A stretch of 55,426 bases of DNA from JAYZDF01 sp036337945 (GTDB lineage: Bacteria; Myxococcota; Kuafuiibacteriia; Kuafuiibacteriales; Kuafuiibacteriaceae): contig JAYZDF010000047.1 in the NCBI GenBank assembly GCA_036337945.1, positions 1 to 55,426 of the forward strand, in the 5' to 3' direction. Positions 32,960-42,201 of this stretch are shown piece after piece; the first letter of the stretch is position 1, and the number at the start of each line of letters is the position of its first letter. Below the pieces are notes generated by a model that saw only the letters and a program-made list of their open reading frames with translations, was not told the origin of the DNA and ran no database searches. Position numbers and translations under genes: made by a program.

Positions 32960-33304
32960 TTAATGAATCGTCTGCACCCTTAGATGTTTCTCTAATTCAG
33001 GACCCAAGCGTCCTATCCACATCAATCTACACAATCTGAAATCTGCTTTGAACGACCATCCAGGATAGGTGAATGTCGCAGGTCGATTCTTCTCGATAAA
33101 AAAATGAGACACCCAAGCAAAGGTATAACCGCATACCAAAGCCAGAGGTATAGCTTTCCAAGTCGCGGTCGAGATCGAATAAATCAAGATCGCTATACCT
33201 ATATTGGTACCAACGAAATGAAACCAACGAGTAACCGCTTTGGCATGTTCATTCAAATAAAACGGCCAAAACTCTTCGAAGGACTGTATTCTCTCCGGCT
33301 GCAT
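32960..33304 (-). CDS. DUF962/Mpo1-like small membrane protein
   Basis: A 114-residue protein of the DUF962 (Mpo1-like) family. Seen: FEEFWPFYLNEHAKAVTRWFHFVGT with the conserved His and Arg, then two or three membrane segments around GIAILIYSISTATW and IPLALVCGYTFAWVSHFFIEKN, and a conserved HFFIEKNRPATF. The yeast member is an iron-dependent dioxygenase acting on 2-hydroxy fatty acids; the His residues are present here, but the bacterial activity is unproven. It converges with phaR, with a gap of four bases. The MoxR/CoxE-like genes lie upstream on the same strand. Confidence 0.85.
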   Translation of the reverse strand: MQPERIQSFEEFWPFYLNEHAKAVTRWFHFVGTNIGIAILIYSISTATWKAIPLALVCGYTFAWVSHFFIEKNRPATFTYPGWSFKADFRLCRLMWIGRLGPELEKHLRVQTIH

Positions 33305-33392
33305 ATAAGACCTAACCTAAGATTAAAGGACCGAACCATTCAAGGATGTAGAGCATTTTTTTGTCGATGGATCGGTCAGGACAAGAATCTCT

Positions 33393-34544
33393 CTAACGTG
33401 GCGCTTTCAAAAATTGAATACCATCTCGGAGGCCTTCAATCGTGAGTGGAAACATTTCAAAAGTGTCACCAATTGCTCGTACCGTGGGGTGATTCCAAAA
33501 ACGCTGAGGATCAGGATTCAACCAAATACTTCCGGGACACTTTTTGGCAAAGGCCTGGAGCCAATCAATGCCGCGTCGCTGATCCTTAGAGAACGCAAAA
33601 CCCGGCGACATAAGTTCCCAGTTTGCCATCGATGCATCTCCAATAAATATTAATCGGTGCTCGTGTGTGAGATCTCTCAGGACTTCAGAAGATAGTACGC
33701 GGTCGTAATTTTCGAAGTCCTTATAAAGCCATTGGTACACACAGTTATGAAAATAGTAATGATCAAAGCTTTTGAAGAACTTGCTCTCAGTTGCAGCGGA
33801 AAATAATCTCGAAACCAAAGCGGTATGCGGATTCATTGAGCCACCACTATCCATCAAAAGAACGAGGCGTACGCGATTAGCGCGCTCTTTTCGAAAAATA
33901 AGCTCTATTTCACCAGCGTTCTTACACGTCTTGTCAATCGTATCATCGATATCTAAAGATAATGCACCTTCGCGAATCAAATGCCGTAAGGCTCGAAGAG
34001 CGACCTTAAAGTCACGTACGTCCAAGCTGATATCTTGGCGGTAGTTTTTCCAGCGTCTCTCTTCGGCGACTCGAACAGCCGTTCTTCCACCACCAGAGCC
34101 ACCAACTCTTACTCCCATATTGGCGCGACCAGAGTGACCCCAGGGTGAGGTGCCTCCGGTACCGACCCAGCGATTACCGCCATCATGTCTTTCTTTTTGT
34201 TCGGCAAGCGTTTTATTCATTGCTTCCATCAGTTCTTCCAGAGAACTAAAGTCATGAATTCCTGACTCGCGAGCTTCATCAAAAAGCTTTGGATCTTGTA
34301 GCCAAAGCTCAAAGGCTTCTTTGATTTTGGGAGAGAGGGTTACGCCTTCAAACGTCGCGGCGAATGCGAGATCGTAACTATCGTAGTCGGCTTCGCTATG
34401 AACTAGAACGCATCGTCCAAGAGCGTAAAGTTGCTCAAGGTCTGTTGCGAGCCCCTTCTTCATCCCATCCAAAAACCGTAACCACTCAGACACACCAACT
34501 TTTAGCCCCTGAACTCGTAGATTTATGAGCAATGCATCAAACAC
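33393..34544 (-). CDS. CoxE-like vWA domain protein
   Basis: A 383-residue cytoplasmic protein of the VWA/CoxE family that pairs with MoxR AAA ATPases. It begins at GTG 34544. The first 120 residues are the CoxE-type helical region (FLDGMKKGLATDLEQLYALG). A Gly-rich linker with HSGRANMGVRVGGSGGGR follows. The vWA domain carries MIDAS residues MDSGGSMNPH and IFIGDASM. The upstream MoxR-like gene is separated by seven bases, so they form one unit. In other bacteria such pairs help insert metal centres or remodel enzymes, but no CO dehydrogenase is here, so the target is unknown. Confidence 0.9.
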   Translation of the reverse strand: MFDALLINLRVQGLKVGVSEWLRFLDGMKKGLATDLEQLYALGRCVLVHSEADYDSYDLAFAATFEGVTLSPKIKEAFELWLQDPKLFDEARESGIHDFSSLEELMEAMNKTLAEQKERHDGGNRWVGTGGTSPWGHSGRANMGVRVGGSGGGRTAVRVAEERRWKNYRQDISLDVRDFKVALRALRHLIREGALSLDIDDTIDKTCKNAGEIELIFRKERANRVRLVLLMDSGGSMNPHTALVSRLFSAATESKFFKSFDHYYFHNCVYQWLYKDFENYDRVLSSEVLRDLTHEHRLIFIGDASMANWELMSPGFAFSKDQRRGIDWLQAFAKKCPGSIWLNPDPQRFWNHPTVRAIGDTFEMFPLTIEGLRDGIQFLKAPR

Positions 34545-34551
34545 GGAATCT

Positions 34552-35391
34552 TTACCAGCCCTCAGAACGTGAAGAGCCTGGACTTGCTAGATCTTGTTCT
34601 TGCTTTAACAGAACTCCTGCAAATGGCATTGCTGATGAAAGAACTTTGGAATCAACACCGGCACTTGCTAACACGGTTAGCCAGTCGAGAAACTCCGAGG
34701 TAGACGGCTTTTTGCGGATTCCAGGGCGATTTCGGACTTGATAAAATTTCTCCATCGCGGACGCGACTAACTGCTCACTAAGGTCTGGATGATGAACAGA
34801 GACAATTTTTCGAAGTCGGTCGCGGTCAGGAAAATCAATATAATGAAACACACAGCGACGAAGAAAGGCATCGGGTAACTCTTTTTCTGCATTCGAAGTA
34901 ATGATCACTATGGGACGATGAACAGCTGTCACTGTCTCATTGAGTTCGGGAATATGAAATTTCATTTCGTCCAGTTCTCGAAGGAGATCGTTTGGAAACT
35001 CAAGGTCAGCTTTATCAACTTCATCAATCAGCAAAACCACCCGCTTATCTGAGCGCAAAGCCTGTCCCAACGGGCCAAATCGAATGTACTTTCTAATATC
35101 CGAGACGTCTCCCTCGCTAAAACGAGCATCATTGAGACGCTGGACCACATCATAGACGTAAAGTCCTTCGATCGCTTTTGTCGTTGATTTAATATGCCAA
35201 GTGAGAAGCTCCATACCTAGCGCGTCTGAAACAGCGTGAGCTAAGAGTGTCTTACCTGTGCCTGGTTCACCTTTGACCAACAGTGGCCTTTGAAGAACGG
35301 AAGATGCGTTAACCGCCGCGCTGAGGGAGTCGTCGGAAATATACTCGCTGGTTCCGCTAAACTGTTCGAATGAAGCTGATTGTGTTTTCAT
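34552..35391 (-). CDS. MoxR-family AAA+ ATPase
   Basis: A 279-residue MoxR-type AAA+ ATPase. Seen: Walker A GEPGTGKT near residue 41, Walker B VVLLIDEVDKADLEFPNDLL, sensor 1 IITSNAEKELPDAFLRRC with the arginine finger region, and FHYIDFPDRDRL. The length fits the compact MoxR family, and the IDEVDKAD form is typical of CoxD-like members. It acts with the vWA protein encoded seven bases downstream, most likely as a chaperone that remodels a target complex (inference from family). No substrate gene is evident in the window. Confidence 0.93.
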   Translation of the reverse strand: MKTQSASFEQFSGTSEYISDDSLSAAVNASSVLQRPLLVKGEPGTGKTLLAHAVSDALGMELLTWHIKSTTKAIEGLYVYDVVQRLNDARFSEGDVSDIRKYIRFGPLGQALRSDKRVVLLIDEVDKADLEFPNDLLRELDEMKFHIPELNETVTAVHRPIVIITSNAEKELPDAFLRRCVFHYIDFPDRDRLRKIVSVHHPDLSEQLVASAMEKFYQVRNRPGIRKKPSTSEFLDWLTVLASAGVDSKVLSSAMPFAGVLLKQEQDLASPGSSRSEGW

Positions 35392-35460
35392 CTGTACAAG
35401 TGAATCTTAACACAAAGCGGTCGCTCTTGCTGAAAGGTTCCGGCGAGTTAAGCACTTCGA

Positions 35461-36816
35461 CTAATATTGAATTTCTAGTTGGAGTTGGCTCTTTTTTGGC
35501 GAAACCACTAAATTTGCCGTAACAGCCTGCGTGGTGAGCATTAATTCTGAAAAGGCGAGATCGACCATGAGCATTTGCGCCCCTGTAATTCTGAGCGCGT
35601 CGGTCCGAGCACTTCGATTTCGCAAAGCTTTCAATAAATCAGGCGGTCGAGCTGAAAAGTAATTCGCGTCCATGAACTGAGGTTTAGACTTTATAAATAG
35701 GCGCTGTATCGATTCTTTGGTCACATCCCCGTACCACATCAGCCACACTTGCTCGTCACGATAGCCATTCACTTTGAGGAGGTTTAGCTTCGGGGAAAAC
35801 TTTTTCATGCTCGCAACAAATTTGTTTTGAAGTTTTTGGGTTGTTTTCTTATGAAGTGTCGCCGCTAACATGACGGCGCCATCTTGCATAAGGACCGCAT
35901 GTACAAGCCCAGTAAATAGTCTATCTAGCTCCACAGGAATCCCTCGAGTCTTCGCCCATTCGGTCAATGCAAAGGGGCTAATATCTAGCCGAGCTTCGGC
36001 AGCCACTTTTGCTATCTTATCCGTAGCAAATAGCTTTCGAGGCCGACCCGCTTTCTTGAGCGTACCCAGTCGCTCTTCTTCATTAACAAGATGTTCAGAA
36101 GAGATGGATGCCTCAAATCGAACTTTCTCATCTGTGGCGTACACAGGGCTCGAAGCATAGACCTGCGAACTGTCCAATCGATGAATCCAAAAGCTCGCAT
36201 TTGACTTGATCTTGTACTTGGGTCGGACGTGATTCTTTATCGAGTGGAGAAAATCAAGACGCTGGTCTTGATCGGAAATAGGTTCAAGCTTTGCGGATAC
36301 CGATGTGGGCGTTCCTTTAAGAATATTTTTGAATAGTGCCACAGCACCTTGCATTGACGACGAACCTGCCTTTGCGTTGATAAGAAGATAAGCCTGCTTA
36401 CGGTTCCGGATCAGTGCAACAAATACGCCGGGTTGAGAACTGTACCAAAGGCCAGATTTTTCGGTGATAGGCTGTGTTCGTTGATTGGACTTGAGTACGG
36501 AAGATAGCGCTTTGTCGAACATCTTCTTCTTGTTCAATTGAAACTCTAAAACTCTTACTGACTGCTCATTAGATATCCAAAGTCGTAAAGGCGCGTTCTG
36601 TGCTATTCCCCAAGAACTCCAACTCGATGGCTCGAAAGGGTCTATACCCAGAGGCGACAATAATCTTTTTAGGCGTTTGGGTTTCATACCCATTTGAGCT
36701 CGCGCACTCCAAGTCACAAAGTGCGCTGCGTGTTTGATATCAGAGTCGGGGTTGGGGATCGTAACGACTGTTTGTGGAGTCGAAATAATGAGTAACGCCG
36801 CTGTAAATCCAAGCAT
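35461..36816 (-). CDS. Secreted protein of unknown function
   Basis: A 451-residue protein with an N-terminal signal-like segment (MLGFTAALLIISTPQTVVT). The body is alpha/beta: LRLWISNEQSVRVLEFQL, WYSSQPGVFVALIRNRKQAYLLI, SSPVYATDEKVRFEASI, and many Lys-rich helices. Alternating domains of this kind resemble DUF3352-type periplasmic proteins, but I see no diagnostic motif. There are no cysteines that I can find and no metal motif. It lies ten bases after the GH113-like lipoprotein gene on the same strand, so both envelope proteins may be co-expressed. Confidence 0.7.
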   Translation of the reverse strand: MLGFTAALLIISTPQTVVTIPNPDSDIKHAAHFVTWSARAQMGMKPKRLKRLLSPLGIDPFEPSSWSSWGIAQNAPLRLWISNEQSVRVLEFQLNKKKMFDKALSSVLKSNQRTQPITEKSGLWYSSQPGVFVALIRNRKQAYLLINAKAGSSSMQGAVALFKNILKGTPTSVSAKLEPISDQDQRLDFLHSIKNHVRPKYKIKSNASFWIHRLDSSQVYASSPVYATDEKVRFEASISSEHLVNEEERLGTLKKAGRPRKLFATDKIAKVAAEARLDISPFALTEWAKTRGIPVELDRLFTGLVHAVLMQDGAVMLAATLHKKTTQKLQNKFVASMKKFSPKLNLLKVNGYRDEQVWLMWYGDVTKESIQRLFIKSKPQFMDANYFSARPPDLLKALRNRSARTDALRITGAQMLMVDLAFSELMLTTQAVTANLVVSPKKSQLQLEIQY

Positions 36817-36825
36817 AATGAGTTT

Positions 36826-37887
36826 CTAGCCTTCGTCCGAAGCATAAGCGGAAAATGCACGTTTTAGAACTTGCTCCGCCGCCTTATTGAGAGGATTAAA
36901 TCCATGAGGCGGTTCAGACGCTGGATCGTCTGGGTCTGTGGGTATGACCCACACCAGCAAGCCCCTAATTCCGTTAGTTGTCAGCCAATTCGTCAGAATT
37001 GCCGCCCAATTTTTGGCCTGAGCGGCCTCGTCCACCTCTTTATTCTCGACATCCTCAGGCCAATCCCAAGGTTTCAAATGTGACATGGGACCGGAACGAT
37101 ATCCCACCTCCAGCACCAAGACTTGTTTTTTCGTCGACTGATGAAGTTCATGAAGTCTTTGAGCAACTGCTTCTGAACCGCGTTCGATATCAGGAACGAG
37201 AGGGTAGTAACCATTGACCCCAACGATATCTACCAAATCCCAAAATTGGACCGACTCTGCTTCGTCCCAATTTGCACTGTAGGTAAGAAGTCCCTGATAG
37301 ACTTTTTTTACCTTCTGCCGAAGAACGCGAAAGCGAGTTCGAGTATCAAGTTCAGCTGACATTCCCTTCAATTCTACCCCAAGAGATAAAAGTGTGGTGC
37401 CGGAGCGTTCAGACATACGCGCAGCTTCCTCAATAAATCTTGTATACGATGCCCACCATCGATCGCGGTCTTGGGGTTCAGGCATCGTAATGTGGCCTCG
37501 CCACGCTCCATCTTTCAAATAAAGATGGGGAATCAAGATGGTCGAAAAGCCCATTCGATTGGCATCAACCAGAGCAGCCTCGATTCGGGCAAGGTGGGCA
37601 CGGTTCGGTATTTCGATTTCGACAGAGTCGATATTTTCTAAATAACCTTCCATGAGGATGGCCACTGTATTAACATTGAGAGATTTCAACCGAGCGAGCG
37701 TCTCACGGGCTTTTGGCGTACCGTATCCCCTTCTCTCGTCTCCCACAGCTCGCAAATTGGCGCCCGTTACTATCTCGGGTAGAGCAACTTTTGATCGAGG
37801 CGGGACCGTAGGCGCTTTTCCGGGTCTGCAACCTAATCCGAGCATGAGCCCCAAAAGGACTACAGCATTCTTGCTCGCTCGCTCCAT
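36826..37887 (-). CDS. Lipoprotein with glycoside-hydrolase (GH113-like) TIM barrel
   Basis: A 353-residue lipoprotein. The ATG at 37887 has AGGGTG about seven bases upstream and leads into the lipobox LGLGC; the same frame stays open another 84 codons upstream, but that part overlaps the deacylase gene and has no matching features. The barrel resembles GH113 beta-mannanases: TLARLKSLNVNTVAILMEG, IPHLYLKDGAWRG, the acid/base Glu172 in GVELKG, WDLVDIVGVNGYYP, and the nucleophile Glu260 in LVLEVGY. Both catalytic glutamates are therefore present. The substrate is not decided by sequence. Surface or periplasmic polysaccharide turnover is the likely role. Confidence 0.82.
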   Translation of the reverse strand: MERASKNAVVLLGLMLGLGCRPGKAPTVPPRSKVALPEIVTGANLRAVGDERRGYGTPKARETLARLKSLNVNTVAILMEGYLENIDSVEIEIPNRAHLARIEAALVDANRMGFSTILIPHLYLKDGAWRGHITMPEPQDRDRWWASYTRFIEEAARMSERSGTTLLSLGVELKGMSAELDTRTRFRVLRQKVKKVYQGLLTYSANWDEAESVQFWDLVDIVGVNGYYPLVPDIERGSEAVAQRLHELHQSTKKQVLVLEVGYRSGPMSHLKPWDWPEDVENKEVDEAAQAKNWAAILTNWLTTNGIRGLLVWVIPTDPDDPASEPPHGFNPLNKAAEQVLKRAFSAYASDEG

Positions 37888-37993
37888 GGTCGACACCCTA
37901 AAGAGTTGAAGAAGGATACGCCAGAGAGAAAATGAAAAATTCCCTGTCGTTTTTCGGCTTGGTACAGTCCCAAAAAGTTGAGTAAGAAGCCGA

Positions 37994-38935
37994 TTACCGT
38001 GCGTTGGATGGAGAATCCCAGCCTCGCAGGAAAGAAACAACGCAATCTCCCAGGTCACGAATATTATAGCCCCCTTCAAGGACGGCCGCGATATGTCCTT
38101 GGCATAACTCGGAAGCAAGCTCTTTCCATTCTCTCGCAATCGTTTGATACCCTATTTTGGTGATACCGAACTCTCCAATTGGGTCTTCGAGATAGGAATC
38201 AAAACCGGCGGACAAAAGGATAAAATCAGGTTTAAAATCACGAACCTTTGGAAAGATAAGTTCTTGATGAATCTTATAGAACAATTGGTCATCTGCACCC
38301 GCAGGTAGTGGAATATTTAGATTGAAGCCAAGCGCGTTAGACGTACCTCGTTCTTGGGCTGCGCCTGTTCCCGGATAAAATGGCGACTGATGAGTTGAAA
38401 TAAACAAAACCTCGGGGTCGTCGTAGAAAATATCCTGGGTGCCGTTTCCATGATGCACATCAAAGTCATAAATCGCTACGCGTTGGGCCAACCCGGAGGC
38501 ACACAAAGCACGTGCTGCAATGGCTACGTTATTGAAGAAACAAAATCCCATTGCCTGATTTGGTGTTGCGTGATGCCCCGGTGGGCGAACAACAGCAATA
38601 CCGGCTGGACACTCGTTTTTTGCCACTCGCGAGGCCAGTTCTACAATCGAGCCGGCAGCACGTAGAGCTGCTTCAATCGTGCTTGGACTCGTCATTGTAT
38701 CTGGGTCCAATACCTTGGTTTGACCAGATAACTGCATCATACTTTGGACATAGCTGTCGTTATGAGCACGCGCGAGTTCTTTCATAGTAGCCGAACGAGA
38801 GGGGCACTCAATCATGTGTAAGTCCGATTGCCGTAACGCATTTTGAATAGAATCGAGTCTTTCAGGTTTCTCCGGATGACCTGATGCAGGTTCGTGAGCC
38901 CGACACAGAGAATCGTAAACGATTGAAACAGACAC
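37994..38935 (-). CDS. Histone-deacetylase-like amidohydrolase
   Basis: A 313-residue zinc-dependent deacylase of the HDAC/AcuC/acetylpolyamine amidohydrolase superfamily. Start GTG 38935. Seen: HEPASGHPEKPERLDSI near the N-terminus, PPGHHATPNQAMGFCFFNN (catalytic His pair), YDFDVHHGNGTQ (zinc Asp and His), STHQSPFYPGTG, LLSAGFDSY (second zinc Asp), and LEGGYN with the Tyr. All catalytic and metal residues are present. The substrate may be an acetylated protein, polyamine or small amide. The gene lies between NAD synthetase and the GH113-like gene on the same strand; there is no obvious functional link. Confidence 0.94.
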   Translation of the reverse strand: MSVSIVYDSLCRAHEPASGHPEKPERLDSIQNALRQSDLHMIECPSRSATMKELARAHNDSYVQSMMQLSGQTKVLDPDTMTSPSTIEAALRAAGSIVELASRVAKNECPAGIAVVRPPGHHATPNQAMGFCFFNNVAIAARALCASGLAQRVAIYDFDVHHGNGTQDIFYDDPEVLFISTHQSPFYPGTGAAQERGTSNALGFNLNIPLPAGADDQLFYKIHQELIFPKVRDFKPDFILLSAGFDSYLEDPIGEFGITKIGYQTIAREWKELASELCQGHIAAVLEGGYNIRDLGDCVVSFLRGWDSPSNAR

Positions 38936-38971
38936 GACTAAAGAAATAGCACTGAAAACATCTCAGGTGAA

Positions 38972-40606
38972 TTAGTCACGGAACCGATGCGCTAAAGGAT
39001 AAATTCGTCCGACCCAAGCCTTACTTGATACTCTGAGCGTGAGTGGCAACTGCTTTCGTTTGTATTCGGCGGCGTACACTTTTCGAACAATCTCGGCGAC
39101 TAATTCAGTCGTTTGATTGGTGCGCTGTGCAATCGTTGCAATACTACAGCGTTCTTCAATAAGAAGCCGTAGAATTTCATCAAGAACATCATATGGAGGC
39201 AACGAATCAGAGTCTTTTTGGTCCGGTGCCAGCTCAGCAGACGGCGGCTTGTCGATGGTTGAAACGGGTATGAGCTCGACATTTCGATTAGCAAATCGAG
39301 CAAGTGCGTATACCTGATTTTTGTATAGGTCAGCTATGGGCGCCAAACCGCCACAAGTATCACCATAAAGGGTGCAATAGCCCACGGCAGACTCACTCTT
39401 GTTTCCAGTCGTAAGAACCACTGCGCCAAATTTATTAGAGTACGCCATGACCAAGCCACCTCGAATACGAGCTTGGAGATTTTCCTCCGTGACATTGGGC
39501 TTGGTCCCCTCGAAAACGGGCGCTAGTTGTTGAAGGTAGGCCTTAAACATGGGCTCAATCTCGATCACTGAGCATCCAAAGCCTAAGTTTTCCGCGAGAG
39601 CGAGGGCATCGGTCACTGAACCATCAGAGGAATACCTCGACGGTAGAGCCAAACCGTAGACAGAATCCGCACCAAGAGCTTCAACTGCAAGATAAGCGGT
39701 CACGGCAGAGTCGATACCACCGGAAAGAGCGATCACCGCTTTATTAAAATTGAGCTTCCGAAAGTAATCTTTCAGTCCAAGCACCAGAGCATCGTGGATA
39801 TCTGCAATTTCGTCACGTGTGCTGAGCTCAATGTCAGGGCTGTCTTGGTCGAGCGTTACAGATATTGAATGCGTTTCAAATGCTTTTGCTTTTTGGGCGA
39901 TCGCTCCGGTGGGCTTGACTGCCATGGAGTGACCATCAAAGATGAGTCCGTCATTTCCTCCTACTTGATTGCAATACAGAATCCATACTCCGTGCCGCGA
40001 AGCGGTATGGCGCAGCATTTCGTTTCGTAATTGTTGCTTGCCCGCGGACCAAGGAGAGGACGATAGATTGACGATGACATTCGCGCCTTTATGCACCAAA
40101 GTTTCAACGGGATCGAAGTCGTAGCGCCTTTGTTTCCAGAAGCTTTTATCGTTCCAAAGATCTTCACAAATCGTAATGCCCAAGCTCCATTCGCCAATCT
40201 GAAGAACCTCAAGTTGTTCCTCGGCTTGTGGCGTAAAATATCTAACCTCATCGAAGACGTCGTACACGGGTAGAAGTGATTTCGCGGTTTCGTGAATCAC
40301 TTTGCCCTTTTGGATTGTAACGGCCTGATTCTGAATTCGTTCATAGGTGCCCCCGATGTTTCCAATGACCGCATAAATACCCTCAGGCATTTGGTTCATG
40401 ATCCGCTCTTGGGTCTGCTGAGAACGAGCGAAATATTCGGGACGCTCGAGAAGATCATGTGGTGGATACCCTGGTATAGCGAGTTCCGAAAAGATGATGA
40501 GGTCTGCCCCATTTTCTTGAGCAGTTTGGATCTCAGCCAAAATTCGGTCACCGTTACCTTCGATATCTCCGATGGTGGGGTTAATTTGCGCGATTACGAC
40601 CTTCAT
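38972..40606 (-). CDS. nadE: Glutamine-dependent NAD(+) synthetase
   Basis: A 544-residue two-domain enzyme that amidates NaAD to NAD with glutamine as nitrogen source. Start at ATG 40606 (MKVVIAQINPTIGD). The N-terminal nitrilase-type glutaminase has Glu in FSELAIPGYPPHDLL, a Lys in the KSLLPVYDVF segment, and the nucleophile Cys in GITICEDLWN. The C-terminal synthetase has the P-loop ALSGGIDSAVTAYLA, TTGNKSESAVGYCTLYGD and KPPSAELAPDQKD. Both active sites are complete. It is divergent from tatB with 53 bases between starts. Confidence 0.97.
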   Translation of the reverse strand: MKVVIAQINPTIGDIEGNGDRILAEIQTAQENGADLIIFSELAIPGYPPHDLLERPEYFARSQQTQERIMNQMPEGIYAVIGNIGGTYERIQNQAVTIQKGKVIHETAKSLLPVYDVFDEVRYFTPQAEEQLEVLQIGEWSLGITICEDLWNDKSFWKQRRYDFDPVETLVHKGANVIVNLSSSPWSAGKQQLRNEMLRHTASRHGVWILYCNQVGGNDGLIFDGHSMAVKPTGAIAQKAKAFETHSISVTLDQDSPDIELSTRDEIADIHDALVLGLKDYFRKLNFNKAVIALSGGIDSAVTAYLAVEALGADSVYGLALPSRYSSDGSVTDALALAENLGFGCSVIEIEPMFKAYLQQLAPVFEGTKPNVTEENLQARIRGGLVMAYSNKFGAVVLTTGNKSESAVGYCTLYGDTCGGLAPIADLYKNQVYALARFANRNVELIPVSTIDKPPSAELAPDQKDSDSLPPYDVLDEILRLLIEERCSIATIAQRTNQTTELVAEIVRKVYAAEYKRKQLPLTLRVSSKAWVGRIYPLAHRFRD

Positions 40607-40659
40607 GAATGAACTCAAATAGAGCGATGTCGCGTTAATTCTGGTAGAGTCAAGCCAAG

Positions 40660-41010
40660 ATGTTCGGTCTAGGCTGGATGGAGATAAGTTTTATCCTCGT
40701 CATCGCACTCATGGTGTTCGGGCCCAAGAAGCTCCCGGAACTAGCTCGCAAATTAGGCGAAGGAATTCGGGAATTTAAGAATGCCTCCGAATCCTTTAAG
40801 GCGACGGTGAACCAAGAGGTGCATCGGCCGCCTCCAGCTGAACAACCAGCCTACGAAGATCATGATGGACCTTACCCCGATACACCGGCCCAGCTGGCCG
40901 AAGGGAAAGCGTCACATCCAGATGCGACGCCGGTCCACGAACCAGAATTCGTCCATGAGGATAACGTTTCTGGACCCAGCCCTGACAAACAAGAAACTCC
41001 GCCCGTATAA
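40660..41010 (+). CDS. tatB: Sec-independent translocase protein TatB
   Basis: A 116-residue TatA/B family protein. The single helix with MFGLGWMEISFILVIALMVF carries Glu8, a TatB-type residue, followed by GPKKLPELARKLG and an amphipathic helix. The C-terminal 60 residues are Pro/Glu/His rich and disordered, longer than in TatA. It is directly upstream of tatC (15-base gap), which supports TatB rather than TatA; the window's TatA is at 30385-30594. It is an inner-membrane protein that forms the receptor complex with TatC. Confidence 0.88.
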   Translation: MFGLGWMEISFILVIALMVFGPKKLPELARKLGEGIREFKNASESFKATVNQEVHRPPPAEQPAYEDHDGPYPDTPAQLAEGKASHPDATPVHEPEFVHEDNVSGPSPDKQETPPV

Positions 41011-41025
41011 ATCTAAATCCTCTCA

Positions 41026-42186
41026 ATGAACGAAGAAAAACAGAGTCTCACAGAGCACCTCACCGAATTGCGTTCAGTGCTCATAAAATCTTTTCTGGCA
41101 ATCATTGTTACGACGGGTATTGCGCTATTCTTTTCGCCTCAGCTTCTGGATATGTCTATCAAGCCTCTTCAGGATGTCTTGGAGGCAAGAAATCAGATCA
41201 ATAGTGTCATCGTAGAATCCGATGACAAAATCGCAAGTCAGATTGCTGAGAAATTAAACACCGCGAAATCGACAAAATTCCTCGGCGTAAAGAAGAATCT
41301 CAAAGAGCTCAAGCAACTCGCTCAAGAATCAAAAGAAAAGAAGACGTCTCTCGACCTCGTTTTTGTCTCGGCAAAAGCACTCGGTGACGATGGCTTAATG
41401 GCCAGCGACGTTTTGGATCAACTGGAGCCAACCCCCTTTGTGGTCTATACTGTGGAGTCGGCCTCGGACCCGCTCGTTTCGGAGTTGATGCTCGAAGGCG
41501 CTAACGTGGTTCTTGCTCCGCCACGAACAGCAGTGGTGAATCGCATGATTCGACGAGCCGCTGCGACAGCAGGCAAAGCGGCGGCGGTCGATAGACTGGT
41601 TGTTCTATCTCCGCTTGAGCCATTCTTCGCGTACCTGAAAATAGCTCTTGTGATTGGCTTATTTTTGGCCTGTCCCATTTGGCTTCACCAAGCGTGGCTG
41701 TTTATCTCTCCGGGCCTTTACGCGAATGAACGAAAGTTTGCGCTGCCGGTAATTGTGAGCGGGTCATTTCTTTTCATCGGGGGTGGCGCCTTCGCGTACT
41801 TTGCGATGTTCCCCGTAATGTTCGATTTTTTGGTGAACGAAATGATGCCCGATAGTTTGGTTAGCTCGTTTACCGTAAGCAATTACCTAGGCTTATTGCT
41901 TCGAATTACTGTCGCATTCGGAGTCGTTTTTGAACTCCCGTTAGCCCTTGCCATGCTCGCCAAGGTTGGACTCGTAAACGCCGAGCGACTTGCGTCTTTT
42001 CGAAAATATTGGCTAGTTATATCCTTCATACTTGGCGCAATCCTTACACCGGCAGATCCCATATCTCAGCTTATGATGGCAGTGCCACTGATTGCTTTTT
42101 ATGAAGTTGGTATTATCGCTGCGAAAATAGTGGGAAAGAAGCCAGAAGACGAGGCAGAGGAATCGAATAGTCTCGAACAAATATAG
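41026..42186 (+). CDS. tatC: Sec-independent translocase protein TatC with large periplasmic insertion
   Basis: A 386-residue TatC, about 130-140 residues longer than the usual 250. It recognises twin-arginine signal peptides. Conserved parts: HLTELRS near residue 11 with the signal-binding Glu, TM1 at about 22-38, then after an insertion TM2 (IALVIGLFLACPIWLHQAW), PGLYANERK with the second conserved Glu, AYFAMFP, LPLALAMLAKVGLV, and GAILTPADPISQ. The insertion spans roughly residues 51-192, in the first periplasmic loop. It begins as a Lys/Glu coiled coil and continues as an alpha/beta segment with VVYTVESASDPLVSELML and NVVLAPPRT. All core residues are kept. The function of the insertion is unknown. 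Confidence 0.92.
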   Translation: MNEEKQSLTEHLTELRSVLIKSFLAIIVTTGIALFFSPQLLDMSIKPLQDVLEARNQINSVIVESDDKIASQIAEKLNTAKSTKFLGVKKNLKELKQLAQESKEKKTSLDLVFVSAKALGDDGLMASDVLDQLEPTPFVVYTVESASDPLVSELMLEGANVVLAPPRTAVVNRMIRRAAATAGKAAAVDRLVVLSPLEPFFAYLKIALVIGLFLACPIWLHQAWLFISPGLYANERKFALPVIVSGSFLFIGGGAFAYFAMFPVMFDFLVNEMMPDSLVSSFTVSNYLGLLLRITVAFGVVFELPLALAMLAKVGLVNAERLASFRKYWLVISFILGAILTPADPISQLMMAVPLIAFYEVGIIAAKIVGKKPEDEAEESNSLEQI

Positions 42187-42201
42187 GAATATTAGGCACG
42201 C

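Noticed and set aside
37888..38139. An 84-codon N-terminal extension of the GH113-like lipoprotein
   Set aside because: It overlaps the deacylase gene in another frame, shows no domain features, and the ATG at 37887 has a ribosome binding site and lipobox directly after it.
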